Notes: generated from the sequence alone by a model not told the origin. Shown: positions 9,052 through 18,801, counted from the first letter of the stretch. The stretch: DNA of 64,000 nt from Paenibacillus allorhizosphaerae (GCF_910594985.1 NZ_CAJVCE010000007.1:301717-365716); one strand, 5' to 3'. Numbers and translations are program-made.

Positions 9052-9984
9052 ATGAAACTAAACTTAGGTATCGACGGCGGCGGCACCAAGACGGAAGCGG
9101 TGCTGCTCGACGCCGGAGGACGGGAGCTATCCCGTATTACCGGCGGCTCCACCAACCCGCATGCGGTTGGGTTTGATACGGCGATAGCCGAACTGAGGGC
9201 AATTCTCGATCGTTCTCTCTCGTTGACGACAGAGTCTCACTCCCCTCCTAGCTTCAGCATATGCTTGGGTATGGCCGGCGTCAGTACGGACGAAGAACGC
9301 CGTCTTATTACCGGTGCCGTTTCGGCCTACTTGTCCGAGAAACGGATCGACGGAGAAGCGTTTGTGACCAACGACGCCGAGATCGCATTGACGGCGACGC
9401 TCGGCCGGGAGCACGGCGTGCTCGTTATCGCGGGAACCGGCTCCATCGTCTTCGGCTGCACGCCGGAGGGCGAGCGGTATCGTGCCGGCGGTTGGGGGCA
9501 CCTGCTCGGCGATGAGGGAAGCGGCTACCGGATCGGGCTCGATACGCTCCAGGCAGTCATGCGCAGTTATGACGGCGTCTATCCGCCGACGGCGATGACC
9601 CGCCTCATTACGGATGCCCTCGGATATCATACCATAACCGAACTGAAAGGTTACATTTATCAGCCCGGGATCAAGAAGCAGGACATCGCGAATTTCGCCC
9701 GCTTTGCGATCGAAGCTTCCGCATCCGGCGACGAAGTGGCTTGCCAGGTCGTCGAACGCAACGCGCTGGAGCTGGCCGGGCACGCCATTACGCTGATCAA
9801 CAAACACGTATGGTTCCATCGTGCGGATGTCGTGCTCAGCGGTTCCATTTTTAAACATAGCGCCTTATTCAATGATTCGTTCCGCCAGCAAGTCACCGCC
9901 GCTTTCCCGCTGCTCCGTATGCACGACGCGCTGCATACGCCGGCCTACGGCGCGGCTCTGCTCGCCGCCAGACGAACGCCATAA
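9052..9984 (+). CDS. BadF/BadG-type sugar kinase (GlcNAc/MurNAc kinase, MurK-like)
   Basis: The protein has 310 residues. The phosphate-1 motif LNLGIDGGGTKTEAVLLD is at the N-terminus, VIAGTGSIVFG is near residue 125, GGWGHLLGDEGSGYRIG follows, and the adenosine motif VVLSGSIFKH is near residue 262. This is the BadF/BadG/BcrA/BcrD ATPase family, which includes the Clostridium GlcNAc/MurNAc kinase MurK. A kinase next to MurQ would make MurNAc-6-phosphate in the cytoplasm, replacing the phosphotransferase route used by B. subtilis. AGGTGAG precedes the ATG. It is transcribed divergently from murR and sits 34 bases before murQ. The precise substrate is inferred from context. Confidence 0.85.
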   Translation: MKLNLGIDGGGTKTEAVLLDAGGRELSRITGGSTNPHAVGFDTAIAELRAILDRSLSLTTESHSPPSFSICLGMAGVSTDEERRLITGAVSAYLSEKRIDGEAFVTNDAEIALTATLGREHGVLVIAGTGSIVFGCTPEGERYRAGGWGHLLGDEGSGYRIGLDTLQAVMRSYDGVYPPTAMTRLITDALGYHTITELKGYIYQPGIKKQDIANFARFAIEASASGDEVACQVVERNALELAGHAITLINKHVWFHRADVVLSGSIFKHSALFNDSFRQQVTAAFPLLRMHDALHTPAYGAALLAARRTP

Positions 9985-10018
9985 TACATTAAGATCAATC
10001 ATAAGAAGGAGTCTGAGC

Positions 10019-10930
10019 ATGAACTTACAGCAATTAAGCCAGTTGACCACCGAACAGGTGAATGAGCGCACCCGCCAGGTCGATCAATTATCCACGGAGC
10101 AAATACTGACGCTCATTAACGATGAAGACCGTCAAATTCCCGACGTCGTTCGCGGCCTGATACCGAAAATTACACAGGCCGTCGATTTCATCGTAGAAGC
10201 GTTCCAGCGCGGCGGCCGGTTGTTCTATATCGGCGCAGGCACGAGCGGGCGCATCGGCATTCTGGACGCCTCCGAATGCCCGCCGACATACGGGACCCCG
10301 CCTTCGATGGTGCAAGGGCTGATCGCCGGCGGCTTCCAAGCCGTCAAAGACCCGGTTGAGGGCGCGGAAGACAGCGAGGAGCTCGGCGCCTCGGACATCG
10401 ATGCGAACAACATCGGACCGAACGACGTCGTCGTCGGCATCGCCGCCAGCGGACGTACGCCTTATGTGCTCGGCGCGATGAAGCGCGCCCGGACGCTTGG
10501 CGCCAAAGTGGTCGGCGTCTGCAACAATCTCGGCACGCCGATGGCGGGCCTGGCCGACGTACTGCTCGAAGCCGTCGTCGGTCCGGAGGTCGTGCTCGGC
10601 TCGACGCGCATGAAAGCCGGTACATCGCAGAAGCTCATCCTGAATATGCTGACGACGACTTCCATGATCCGCATGGGCAAAGTGTACGGCAACCTGATGG
10701 TCGATTTATCCCCGTCCAACGTAAAGCTCGTACACCGGGCCAAACGGATTATTCGTCTGGCTACGGGCGCGACGGATGAAGCGATCGAACGCGCCTATGC
10801 CGAATCGAACGGCCATGTGAAGACCGCCATCGTGATGCTGCTCGGCGGCGCCGAGCACAAAGCGGCGCAACAAGCGCTCGACGAAACCGGCGGATTCGTC
10901 AGCAAAGCGCTGGAGAAGCTGAAAGCTTAA
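10019..10930 (+). CDS. murQ: N-acetylmuramic acid 6-phosphate etherase
   Basis: The 303-residue enzyme cleaves the lactyl ether of MurNAc-6-phosphate to give GlcNAc-6-phosphate and lactate in the cytoplasm. Visible family signatures are FYIGAGTSGRIGILDASECPP (about residues 60-80), a GIAASGRTPYVLGAM SIS segment, VGPEVVLGSTRMKAGTSQK, and the C-terminal GGFVSKALEKL tail. Length is normal for the family. The ATG at 10019 has AAGGAG upstream; an earlier in-frame start within the kinase gene is not needed. With the upstream kinase it forms the MurNAc catabolic operon. Confidence 0.95.
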   Translation: MNLQQLSQLTTEQVNERTRQVDQLSTEQILTLINDEDRQIPDVVRGLIPKITQAVDFIVEAFQRGGRLFYIGAGTSGRIGILDASECPPTYGTPPSMVQGLIAGGFQAVKDPVEGAEDSEELGASDIDANNIGPNDVVVGIAASGRTPYVLGAMKRARTLGAKVVGVCNNLGTPMAGLADVLLEAVVGPEVVLGSTRMKAGTSQKLILNMLTTTSMIRMGKVYGNLMVDLSPSNVKLVHRAKRIIRLATGATDEAIERAYAESNGHVKTAIVMLLGGAEHKAAQQALDETGGFVSKALEKLKA

Positions 10931-10947
10931 TTCCAAGTATAGATTCC

Positions 10948-11003
10948 AAAGAAGACCACGCTGCTTTGCACTTTGAGGTGCACGGGCCGCGCGGTCTTCT
11001 TTG
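10948..11003 (+). terminator. hairpin terminator after murQ
   Basis: AAAGAAGACC and GGTCTTCTTT flank a G+C-rich interior (10948-10960 with 10989-11003), 17 bases past the murQ stop. The T run is part of the right arm. Confidence 0.6.
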
Positions 11004-11165
11004 CGTATGCCGATAGTATACGTAAATGCCGCATTGAAATAAGAGTGTGTTCCCGATAGTGCAAAGTAGTGTTATTTTTCCACAAAGTACGCGGACAAAA
11101 AAAAGCTTGATTTTGATAATGTAATGGGTAAGCAACGGAATAAAATGAATCGGAGGCTGTTGATC

Positions 11166-12302
11166 ATGCTGAAAGTTGCCATCATCGGGTCCGGCGCCAT
11201 CTCATCTGCTCACATCGACGCATACTTGAAATTTCCGGACCGCTGCCGCATTGTCGCCATTTCCGACATTTATGCGGATAAGGCGCAGGCGCGAATCGAT
11301 CGTTACCAACTGAGTGCGGCGGTTGTACAAGACTATAAAGAGCTGCTTTCGATGGATATTGACCTTGTGTCGGTCTGTACGCCGCCTTATACGCACGCGC
11401 CGATTGCGATCGATTTCTTGAACGCAGGCAAACATGTTATCGTCGAGAAGCCGATGGCCTCCTCCCTTCAGGAATGCGACGAAATGAACGACGCCGCTCG
11501 CAAAAACGGCAAAATCTTGTCCGTCATCGCGCAAAACCGTTATAAAGCGCCGATGATGAAATTAAAAGCGGTGCTGGACAGCGGCTTGGCCGGCCCTATC
11601 GTTCATGCGCAAGTCGATTCATTCTGGTGGCGGGGTCACTGCTACTATGATTTATGGTGGCGGGGAACATGGGAAAAGGAAGGCGGCGGCTGCACGCTGA
11701 ATCACGCGGTGCACCATATCGACGCATTTCTCTGGATGATGGGCTTTCCCCAAGAAGTGCAGGCGTTTATGAGCAATGTCGCGCATAACAACGCGGAAGT
11801 GGAAGATTTATCGATCGCCATGCTGCGTTATCCGAGCGGGGCGCTGGCGCAAATTACAAGCTCGGTCGTTCATCACGGGGAAGAACAGCAGCTTGTGTTT
11901 CAAGGCACGAAAGCCCGCGTCTCCGCGCCATGGAAGCTGACGGCTTCGGATTCGAAACCGAACGGATTTCCCGAGCCGAACGGTGCGCTAGAGAAGGAAA
12001 TCCGGCAGTTTTACGATGGGCTGCCGCAACTAGCGTATGAAGGTCATCAGGGACAAATCGATAATGTGCTCATGGCGATCGAAACCGGGGCGCCCGTGCT
12101 CATTGACGGCATCAGCGGCCGCTCGACGCTGGAGCTCATTGTCGGAATATATAAATCCGCGAGCACGGGCGAGAAAGTCGTATTCCCGATTCGTCAGGAC
12201 GATCCTTTCTATACGCGTGAAGGCATTCAGGCGAACGCCATTCATTTTTACGAGAAAAAGACTTCCCTGGACAACTTCCAAGATCTCTCCATCCCGAGCT
12301 AA
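11166..12302 (+). CDS. Gfo/Idh/MocA-family NAD(P)-dependent oxidoreductase
   Basis: The protein has 378 residues. An N-terminal Rossmann fold starts LKVAIIGSGAISSAHIDAY, the signature EKPMASSLQECD is at about residues 95-106, and the C-terminal half is alpha/beta with GGGCTLNHAVHHIDAFLWMM, which holds the conserved His residues. These enzymes oxidise or reduce sugars, inositols and related polyols, but the substrate cannot be read from sequence. The ATG at 11166 is preceded by GGAGG at 9 bases and begins exactly at the Rossmann strand, so longer starts are rejected. It converges with an AraC regulator gene only 6 bases away. Confidence 0.9.
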   Translation: MLKVAIIGSGAISSAHIDAYLKFPDRCRIVAISDIYADKAQARIDRYQLSAAVVQDYKELLSMDIDLVSVCTPPYTHAPIAIDFLNAGKHVIVEKPMASSLQECDEMNDAARKNGKILSVIAQNRYKAPMMKLKAVLDSGLAGPIVHAQVDSFWWRGHCYYDLWWRGTWEKEGGGCTLNHAVHHIDAFLWMMGFPQEVQAFMSNVAHNNAEVEDLSIAMLRYPSGALAQITSSVVHHGEEQQLVFQGTKARVSAPWKLTASDSKPNGFPEPNGALEKEIRQFYDGLPQLAYEGHQGQIDNVLMAIETGAPVLIDGISGRSTLELIVGIYKSASTGEKVVFPIRQDDPFYTREGIQANAIHFYEKKTSLDNFQDLSIPS

Positions 12303-12308
12303 GTCCAT

Positions 12309-13211
12309 TTAGATCATGGCACGGTTACAATGGCGGTTTTGTTCCAATTTTCGGCGGAACTGGTGAGGCGTAATGCCCATATGATGCTTGAAAAACCGGC
12401 AAAAGTACGAACAATTCGTGATCCCGATCTCCTCTCCGATCTGCGAGACGGACCTGTTGCTTGTAATCAATAGAAAGGCGGCATGCTGCACTCTCCTGGC
12501 CGCGATGTAATCGGAAATGCTGCCCCCGGTACACTCTTTGAACAGATGCGACAAATAATGGGGCGACAGATGAAGCTCTTCGGCGATATGCTCCAGGCGC
12601 AGAGGCTCGGTAAAATGCTGCTCGATCCACTTTAAAATGTTTTCCACTTGGTGGTTTTTGCGAGAAGACGCCTGGAGCGCGTCCGTTTCGTGCTCCTCCC
12701 AATGGGATCGCAAAAATCGGTAAAAGGCAACGAGAAAAAGCGAAATCTCTTCATATTGTTCCTCCTTGGATATACGGGAAAGCCTATTGTCCATATGTTG
12801 AATCAAGCCGATGAGGTCGCACGTTTCGCTCACCCCGTAAAGGCAAGGCGATACAAGCCGGTTCGAGTGGATTTGTTTGAAAAAGGTTTGCAACGACGGC
12901 CACTTCTCAAAATAAGATTCGAACATGGCCGGCTCAAAATGAACGATAGACCGTATAAACGGCACGTCCGTGCTAGAATCCAACTGAACATGATGCAATT
13001 GGTACGGCTGAAAGATGCACAGCATGCCCGGCCTCACTTCGTAGCTCTTACGGTCGACGGTAATGTTCCCGCACCCCTGGTGAACGAATAACAGTTCGAT
13101 GCCTTGATGAGCGTGAAACACGCCCTTGAAGATGTCGTGTGCGGCCGTTTTTCGACGATAGGCAAAATATAGCGGCTTTTCATGGAAATCAATGTTTGCC
13201 AGATAAGACAT
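12309..13211 (-). CDS. AraC-family transcriptional regulator
   Basis: The protein has 300 residues. An N-terminal cupin-like sensing domain (FHAHQGIELLFVHQGCGNIT, PGMLCIFQPYQLHHVQLD) precedes a C-terminal double helix-turn-helix with LEHIAEELHLSPHYLSHLFK and ISQIG-like second helix segments ending at HMGITPHQFRRK. Such proteins control sugar uptake or breakdown genes. The start at 13211 has GGGGAGGA 6 bases upstream. It is divergent from a sugar-binding lipoprotein gene, which is its likely target, and convergent with the Gfo/Idh gene. Confidence 0.9.
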   Translation of the reverse strand: MSYLANIDFHEKPLYFAYRRKTAAHDIFKGVFHAHQGIELLFVHQGCGNITVDRKSYEVRPGMLCIFQPYQLHHVQLDSSTDVPFIRSIVHFEPAMFESYFEKWPSLQTFFKQIHSNRLVSPCLYGVSETCDLIGLIQHMDNRLSRISKEEQYEEISLFLVAFYRFLRSHWEEHETDALQASSRKNHQVENILKWIEQHFTEPLRLEHIAEELHLSPHYLSHLFKECTGGSISDYIAARRVQHAAFLLITSNRSVSQIGEEIGITNCSYFCRFFKHHMGITPHQFRRKLEQNRHCNRAMI

Positions 13212-13441
13212 ACATATTCCTCCCCTTCTACCGATCACAAGCATGGAAGTACCGTAATGAAGCTGTGACAATCCGATCATGTATAGCTTAACAAAAAGAA
13301 GCCTGCAGGAAAATTGAATTCTACTACATCATCGCCATTGCGGCCCGCAAACAATTGAAAACCCTTACATCAAGTCGTGACCGTGTGAACGACAATTATT
13401 CGAAGCGGACAAGAGCCGCTTTCGTTATGGAGGGATCCTTT

Positions 13442-14752
13442 GTGAAAAAGAAATTCGTTACCGCCGGCGTAGTATTGTCCATGGTTCTGACGAGCGGATG
13501 TCTTAATCAGAAAACCGGCGAGCCGGATACCGGCGGCAGCCGCCCGACCGTTGCCGATATCGGTACGCAACCCGTAACGCTCAAGTTTATGGTAGCTTAC
13601 GGCGGTTTTACGGACGAAGAATTCCAATCGTATTTCGTTGAGCAGGTGAATAAGAAGTATCCGCATATTACCGTGCAAAAGGTCAGCGGAAAACTGGAAG
13701 AGCTCATTACCGCAGGGGATGTCCCGGATATATTAATGGCCGGCTTGCCCGGCATTCCGGCGCTGCAGGAACTGAAAATTATCGAGGATCTGAATCCGTA
13801 CGTCAAAAAGTTCGGAACGGATTTATCCAAGTACGATACGGTAGCGATGGATTCGATTCAAAGGTTCGGCGACAAAGGCGAACTGGTTGCGATTCCGTTT
13901 CGTATGAATCTTCCCGCCCTGTTTTACAATAAAGACATATTCGACAAATTCGGAATCGCCTATCCGAAGGACGGCATGACCTGGGACGAAACGTACCAAT
14001 TGTCACGGCAGCTGACCCGGAATGACGGAAATACGCAATATCTCGGCATGTCCACCGGAGGGGCGGACCGTATGGCAATGGGGCTTACGTTGCCATATGT
14101 CGACAAAAAAACGAACGAAGCCCGATTGGAAACTGACGGCTGGCAGCGGGTGCTGAACCAGTTTTATGCCATTCATTCGGTTCCGGGTTATGTCAAGGAC
14201 GGTAAAATGGCGGGTGTGTACGGCATGTTTTTGAAAGAAAAAGTAATCGGGCTCTCGGCGTATTGGGGCGCAGATGTGATCGGCGATATCGACAAATTGG
14301 AAAAGAGCGGCCAATCGTTTAACTGGGACATGGTGACGCTACCCACCTTCGAGAAAGGAAAAGGCTTTGCATGGCAGGCCGAAACGCATAACCTGCTCAT
14401 ATCCGCGACAAGCAAGCATAAAGACCAAGCATTTCAAGTGCTGTCCTATATCGCCGGCGACGAAGTGCAAAAGTTTTTCAATAAAAGCGGCAGAATGACG
14501 ATCTTGAAGAAGACGGAAGAAAACAAAAAGGAATACGGTTCGGAGCTGACTTTTCTGAAAGGTAAAAATGTAAGCGCGTTCTTTGCGATTCAACCGGGAC
14601 TGCATGAGCATACGAAATTCGATCAAAAAGGCAGAGGCTTTATTAACGAAGCGGCAAACGAGATGCTGCTGAAGGGAGTCGACGTCAATACCGCTCTAAG
14701 AAATGCACAGGAAAAGCTGAATAAGTACATCAAGGAACAAACCGTCAAGTAA
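13442..14752 (+). CDS. ABC-type sugar-binding lipoprotein (family 1 solute-binding protein)
   Basis: The 436-residue lipoprotein has signal VKKKFVTAGVVLSMVLTSGC, in which LTSGC is the lipobox. The body has the solute-binding family 1 pattern (ALFYNKDIFDKFGIAYPKDGMTWDETYQLSRQ split over about residues 145-180, and SAYWGAD later). It would bind an oligosaccharide at the outer face of the membrane. GTG at 13442 with GGAGGG upstream is the start. No permease genes adjoin it, so it must share a transporter encoded elsewhere or act as a sensor. It is divergent from an AraC regulator. Confidence 0.88.
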   Translation: MKKKFVTAGVVLSMVLTSGCLNQKTGEPDTGGSRPTVADIGTQPVTLKFMVAYGGFTDEEFQSYFVEQVNKKYPHITVQKVSGKLEELITAGDVPDILMAGLPGIPALQELKIIEDLNPYVKKFGTDLSKYDTVAMDSIQRFGDKGELVAIPFRMNLPALFYNKDIFDKFGIAYPKDGMTWDETYQLSRQLTRNDGNTQYLGMSTGGADRMAMGLTLPYVDKKTNEARLETDGWQRVLNQFYAIHSVPGYVKDGKMAGVYGMFLKEKVIGLSAYWGADVIGDIDKLEKSGQSFNWDMVTLPTFEKGKGFAWQAETHNLLISATSKHKDQAFQVLSYIAGDEVQKFFNKSGRMTILKKTEENKKEYGSELTFLKGKNVSAFFAIQPGLHEHTKFDQKGRGFINEAANEMLLKGVDVNTALRNAQEKLNKYIKEQTVK

Positions 14753-14798
14753 AGCCGCTGCTGCGATTAAACGATCGGAAAACGATACATTTGTTTTG

Positions 14799-14829
14799 AA
14801 AAACCGGATTGGGCGAAATCCGGTTTTTT
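14799..14829 (+). terminator. Rho-independent terminator after the binding-protein gene
   Basis: AAAAACCGGATT pairs with AATCCGGTTTTTT across a short loop, 47 bases after the stop codon. Confidence 0.85.
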
Positions 14830-14953
14830 GTTTTGCGCGCCGGCCCCCTCCAATTTAAATTCAATTTACATTGCTGTCGTATGCTGTTCCCAGATAAAAT
14901 CGGCCGCTCAATTGGACGCCCAATGCGGGGACCGAATAAGGAGAGTGTGGGAA

Positions 14954-16768
14954 TTGAAACCAAATCCAAATCAAGTGCCCCGGCCGGGGGGCGCCATGTT
15001 TCTGAAACTGATTCGCGAAACGAAGCCGCCGCTTGCGATGCTTGCGACCGCCTTGCTCCTGAGCGTGGCGACGACGGTCGCGGGACTCGCCGTTCCGCTG
15101 CTGACCAAAGGCTTGGTCGATCAAGGCTCGCTGTCTTCGCTGACGGCGATGCAAATCGGCGGGATGGTGGCCGTCTTTCTGGTGCAAGCGATCACCGGCG
15201 CTTTCTCCGTCTATATGCTTAACCATATCGGACAGCGCGTCGTCGCTTCCTTGAGAGAAAGGCTGTGGCGCAAACTGCTCGCGCTGCCGGTCTCTTATTA
15301 CGACGATCACGCCTCCGGCGAAGCGGTGAGCCGGATGACGAACGATACGGCCGTCGTCAAAGGCTTGATTACCGAGCATCTGTCGGGCTTTGTGACCGGC
15401 ATCATTTCCATCGTCGGCTCGATCGGCATTTTGCTGTATCTCGACTGGAAAATGACGTTGATGCTGCTTCTGACAATCCCGCTCGCCGTGGCGATCTTTT
15501 TACCGCTCGGCAGGCAAATGCACCGTATCTCCAAAAACGTGCAGAACGAAACGGCCGGCCTAACGGCGGTGCTAAGCCGCGTGCTGTCCGAAATTCGTCT
15601 CGTCAAAGCGTCGAACGCCGAATCTCGCGAATACGAAGCGGGGAATGCGGGCATTCGCTCCTTGTTCCGGTTCGGGCTCAAGGAAGCGCGCGTGCAGGCA
15701 TTGATCATGCCGATCATCGGCCTCATCCTCATGCTGCTTCTCGTCCTCGTCATCGGGTACGGCGGATGGCGGGTATCTACGGGCACGCTGACTGCTGGCG
15801 CACTCACGGCGTTTTTATTATACTTGTTTCAGATTGTAATGCCCGTCGGACAATTGACGCAGTTTTTCACCCAATGGCAAAAGGCGCTTGGCGCTACGGA
15901 GATGATCATCGCCGCCTTGCAGGAAGAAGAAGAGCATCCGGGTGCCGGCGCCCCCATCGGACACTCGCATCAAACGATTTCGATCGAACGCGTAAGCTTC
16001 GGCTATAAACAGGACGAACCGGTGCTGAGGGAGATCAGCTTTGCGATTGAGCCGGGCAAAGTAACGGCCATCGTCGGCCCGAGCGGCAGCGGCAAAACGA
16101 CGCTGTTCTCGCTGATCGAGCGGTTCTACGAACCGGAAAGCGGTACGATCCGGCTCGGATCTACTCCGATCGGCGAGCTATCCCTGAGAGACTGGCGCAG
16201 CCGCATCGGTTACGTCTCACAGGAGAGTCCGCTGATCGCCGGCACAGTGCGTGACAATTTGTGCTACGGCTTGAATCGAACCGTTAGTGAGGAAGAACTG
16301 GACCGCGCGGCGCGGATGGCTTATGCGGATCATTTCATCCACGAGCTGCCGCACGGTTACGATACGGAAGTCGGCGAACGCGGTATGAAGCTTTCCGGCG
16401 GCCAACGCCAGCGGCTGTCGATCGCCAGAGCGATTCTGCGCAATCCGCAATGGCTCATGCTGGATGAAGCCACTTCAAGCCTCGACAGCAAATCGGAAAT
16501 TGTCGTTCAGCAGGCGCTCGATAACTTGATGAAGGGCCGGACGACGCTCGTGATCGCCCATCGCCTGTCTACGGTCGTGCACGCCGATCAAATCGTGTTT
16601 ATTGATAAAGGAACAGTCACCGGCATCGGAACGCACGAAGAGCTGTACCGTTCGCATGCCATGTACCGGGAATTTGCCGACCATCAATTGAAGATTCGGG
16701 AAGCTTCCGCTCTGGCACCGCTATCCCGCGTTACCGGACGGGAAACACAGCTCATCGAAAACCGTTGA
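14954..16768 (+). CDS. ABC multidrug exporter half-transporter (BmrA/LmrA type)
   Basis: This is a fused membrane/ATPase protein of about 604 residues. Six transmembrane helices fill roughly residues 30-310 (for example [19 protein letters not shown] and [16 protein letters not shown]). The nucleotide-binding domain has Walker [13 protein letters not shown]-loop [16 protein letters not shown], signature [15 protein letters not shown], Walker [12 protein letters not shown] and the H-loop His. It should work as a homodimer exporting hydrophobic compounds. TTG at 14954 with AAGGAG about 10 bases upstream is used; ATG at 14996 is an alternative. A tandem-repeat spacer and a two-component system follow on the same strand. 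Confidence 0.9.
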   Translation: MKPNPNQVPRPGGAMFLKLIRETKPPLAMLATALLLSVATTVAGLAVPLLTKGLVDQGSLSSLTAMQIGGMVAVFLVQAITGAFSVYMLNHIGQRVVASLRERLWRKLLALPVSYYDDHASGEAVSRMTNDTAVVKGLITEHLSGFVTGIISIVGSIGILLYLDWKMTLMLLLTIPLAVAIFLPLGRQMHRISKNVQNETAGLTAVLSRVLSEIRLVKASNAESREYEAGNAGIRSLFRFGLKEARVQALIMPIIGLILMLLLVLVIGYGGWRVSTGTLTAGALTAFLLYLFQIVMPVGQLTQFFTQWQKALGATEMIIAALQEEEEHPGAGAPIGHSHQTISIERVSFGYKQDEPVLREISFAIEPGKVTAIVGPSGSGKTTLFSLIERFYEPESGTIRLGSTPIGELSLRDWRSRIGYVSQESPLIAGTVRDNLCYGLNRTVSEEELDRAARMAYADHFIHELPHGYDTEVGERGMKLSGGQRQRLSIARAILRNPQWLMLDEATSSLDSKSEIVVQQALDNLMKGRTTLVIAHRLSTVVHADQIVFIDKGTVTGIGTHEELYRSHAMYREFADHQLKIREASALAPLSRVTGRETQLIENR

Positions 16769-16778
16769 AAGCTTATGG

Positions 16779-16938
16779 TTACGAAGCAGACATTGCTGAC
16801 GCAATGCCCTTAGCTGATGCTTACGAAGCAGGCATTGCTGACGCAATGCCCTTAGCTAATGCTTACGAAGCGGCATTGCTGACGCAATGCCCTTAGCTAA
16901 TGCTTACGAAGCAGGCATTGCTGACGCAATGCCCTTAG
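16779..16938 (+). repeat. four tandem 42-base repeats containing a hairpin
   Basis: Copies start (TTACGAAG) at 16779, 16821, 16863 and 16904. The period is 42, 42 and 41 bases. Each carries the perfect inverted repeat GCATTGC-TGAC-GCAATGC and ends CCCTTAG. The last copy runs directly into the GGAGGG ribosome site of the next gene. Three of the four units differ by one to three bases, which indicates recent slippage or duplication. Confidence 0.9.
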
Positions 16939-16949
16939 GAGGGATCACA

Positions 16950-17624
16950 TTGACACGCATACTGATAGCGGACGACGATCCGCATATACGCGAGCTGGTG
17001 CAGCATTTTCTAACGCGGGAAGGCTATCAAGTGCTGGAAGCCGCCGACGGAGCGGAGGCGCTTGAGCGGCTCGAAACCGATTGGGCGGATTTGGCGGTCA
17101 TCGACGTCATGATGCCGAACATGGACGGTTGGCAGCTGTGCCGCGAGCTGCGCGAACATTACGATATGCCTGTGCTGATGCTGACGGCCAAAGGCGAAAC
17201 ACGAGATAAGGTCAAGGGATTCGATCTGGGCGCGGAAGATTATTTGGTCAAGCCGTTCGATCCCCCCGAATTGATCGTCCGCGTCCGGGCGCTACTTAAG
17301 CGTTACCGGATCGCGGCTTCCCAAACCGTTCAAGCCGGCGGTTTGATCATGAACAGAGCCACGTTCGAATTGAATGCGGACGGAAAGAGCTTGACGCTGC
17401 CGCTGAAAGAGTTCGAGCTGCTGTTCCGGCTTGCGAGCTGCCCGGGCGTGACTTGCGCAAGAGAAACGTTGCTGGAGCAAATATGGGGTTTCGATTATGA
17501 AGGCAACGAGCGGACGCTTGACGTCCACATTAACCGTTTGAGGGAAAAGTTTCCGGAGGATCGGCATTCGTTCCGCGTCAAGACGATCCGCGGCCTCGGG
17601 TATCGTCTGGAAGTGAAAGCATGA
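16950..17624 (+). CDS. OmpR-family response regulator
   Basis: The regulator has 224 residues. The receiver domain shows ILIADDDPHIRELVQHFL, the phospho-acceptor Asp in LAVIDVMMPNMDGWQ and Lys in YLVKPFDPPELI. The winged-helix output domain ends VDVHINRLREKFPED-like and TIRGLGYRLEVKA. TTG at 16950 has GGAGGG 6 bases upstream; longer starts would translate the upstream repeats and are unlikely. Its last four bases (ATGA) overlap the kinase start. It may control the preceding exporter gene, as such neighbours often do. Confidence 0.93.
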   Translation: MTRILIADDDPHIRELVQHFLTREGYQVLEAADGAEALERLETDWADLAVIDVMMPNMDGWQLCRELREHYDMPVLMLTAKGETRDKVKGFDLGAEDYLVKPFDPPELIVRVRALLKRYRIAASQTVQAGGLIMNRATFELNADGKSLTLPLKEFELLFRLASCPGVTCARETLLEQIWGFDYEGNERTLDVHINRLREKFPEDRHSFRVKTIRGLGYRLEVKA

Positions 17625-18676
17625 AACGCAAATGGATATGGAAATTGTTCGGTATCCTCTGCGCGTGGCTCATATTCATGTGGGCCAGCTGGTCCGGCGC
17701 ATTTTTCGCGGCTCACTGGCTCTCCAGGATCGCAGGCTGGCAGCTGACAGGATACTGGCTTCAAATCGTCGGCAATACGATCGCTCTTCTCTTCATGCTG
17801 TCGGTTATTTTTACGATCGGCGCCATCAATCAACCGAAGCGAAGACAGGGGCTGCTTATTATCTTGGATGCTTTACGCCGCATATCGAACGGCGATTTCA
17901 ACGTAGAGATCGAAAACAAACAGCCGGATCAAGCGTTCGGCGAGCTGATTACGAGCATTAACGATATGGCGGCGGGACTGAACCGGCTGGAGGCGATGCG
18001 GCAGGAGTTTATTTCGAACGTCTCGCATGAAATTCAGTCTCCCCTTACCTCTATCGGAGGCTTCGCCCGGGCGCTCAGGGAACAGGATTTGCCCGCAGTT
18101 ACGCGCGACCATTACCTTACGATCATCGAGACGGAATGCAAACGGCTGTCGCGGCTAAGCGACCACCTGCTGAAACTCAGCTCGCTTGATTCGGAACAGC
18201 ATCCGTTTGAGCCCGTGCGGTTTCGACTCGATAAACAGCTGGGGCGCATCATTTTATCGTCCGAGCCGCTCTGGTCGGCCAAGGACATTGAGGTAAGCGC
18301 AGAGCTCGAAGAACTAAGCGTCACCGCAGACGAAGAGCTGATAAGCCAAATATGGATCAACCTGCTTCAAAACAGCATCAAATTCACGCCTCCCGGCGGT
18401 GTCATTACCGTACGGCTCGAGCGCTGCGGCGACCGGGTTGCCGTTGAGATCGCCGATACCGGCGTCGGCATCGAAGAAACCGATCTGGAGCATATTTTCG
18501 AGCGGTTCTATAAGGCGGACAAAGCAAGGGAGCGTTCTTCCGGCGGCAACGGCCTAGGGCTGGCGATCGTGAAAAAAATCGTCGACATGCATCACGCGGA
18601 AATTACGGTAACGAGCACTCCCGGCCAAGGAACGACGTTTCGCGTCCTTCTGCCGGACTTGCCGGATGCGAAGTAA
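17621..18676 (+). CDS. sensor histidine kinase
   Basis: The kinase has 351 residues and two transmembrane helices (about 8-30 and 43-67) separated by only a dozen residues, so it has almost no extracellular domain and probably senses within the membrane. A HAMP-like linker leads to the phospho-acceptor His in SNVSHEIQSPLTSIGGFA, then the ATPase motifs NLLQNSIKFTPPGG, DTGVGIEETDLEHIFERFY and GGNGLGLAIVKKIV. The ATGA overlap with the regulator gene shows translational coupling. Intramembrane-type kinases next to ABC exporters commonly respond to cell-envelope-active compounds; that role is inference here. Confidence 0.93.
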   Translation: MKRKWIWKLFGILCAWLIFMWASWSGAFFAAHWLSRIAGWQLTGYWLQIVGNTIALLFMLSVIFTIGAINQPKRRQGLLIILDALRRISNGDFNVEIENKQPDQAFGELITSINDMAAGLNRLEAMRQEFISNVSHEIQSPLTSIGGFARALREQDLPAVTRDHYLTIIETECKRLSRLSDHLLKLSSLDSEQHPFEPVRFRLDKQLGRIILSSEPLWSAKDIEVSAELEELSVTADEELISQIWINLLQNSIKFTPPGGVITVRLERCGDRVAVEIADTGVGIEETDLEHIFERFYKADKARERSSGGNGLGLAIVKKIVDMHHAEITVTSTPGQGTTFRVLLPDLPDAK

Positions 18677-18721
18677 ACGAGCAGGCTGCCGGGGTACGTC
18701 AGCCTGGATATGATGCACAGC

Positions 18722-18760
18722 CTCCCGCCCGCTCGCTCGCTGGGGGGCATTTTTTTTTGG
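18722..18760. terminator. hairpin with T run between convergent genes
   Basis: GCCTCCC and GGGGGGC arms surround a repeated gctc tract, followed on the plus strand by a run of nine T. It lies between the kinase gene and the oppositely oriented Nudix gene. Confidence 0.55.
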
Positions 18761-18801
18761 CTCAAAAGGCATGGCGCAATCATAGTGACTCGCCTCATCT
18801 T

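Noticed and set aside
16887..16949. N-terminal extension of the response regulator through the 42-base repeats
   Set aside because: The repeats stay in frame (GIADAMPLANAYEA units), but the receiver domain starts at the TTG behind a clear GGAGGG site. The extension has no counterpart in the family.
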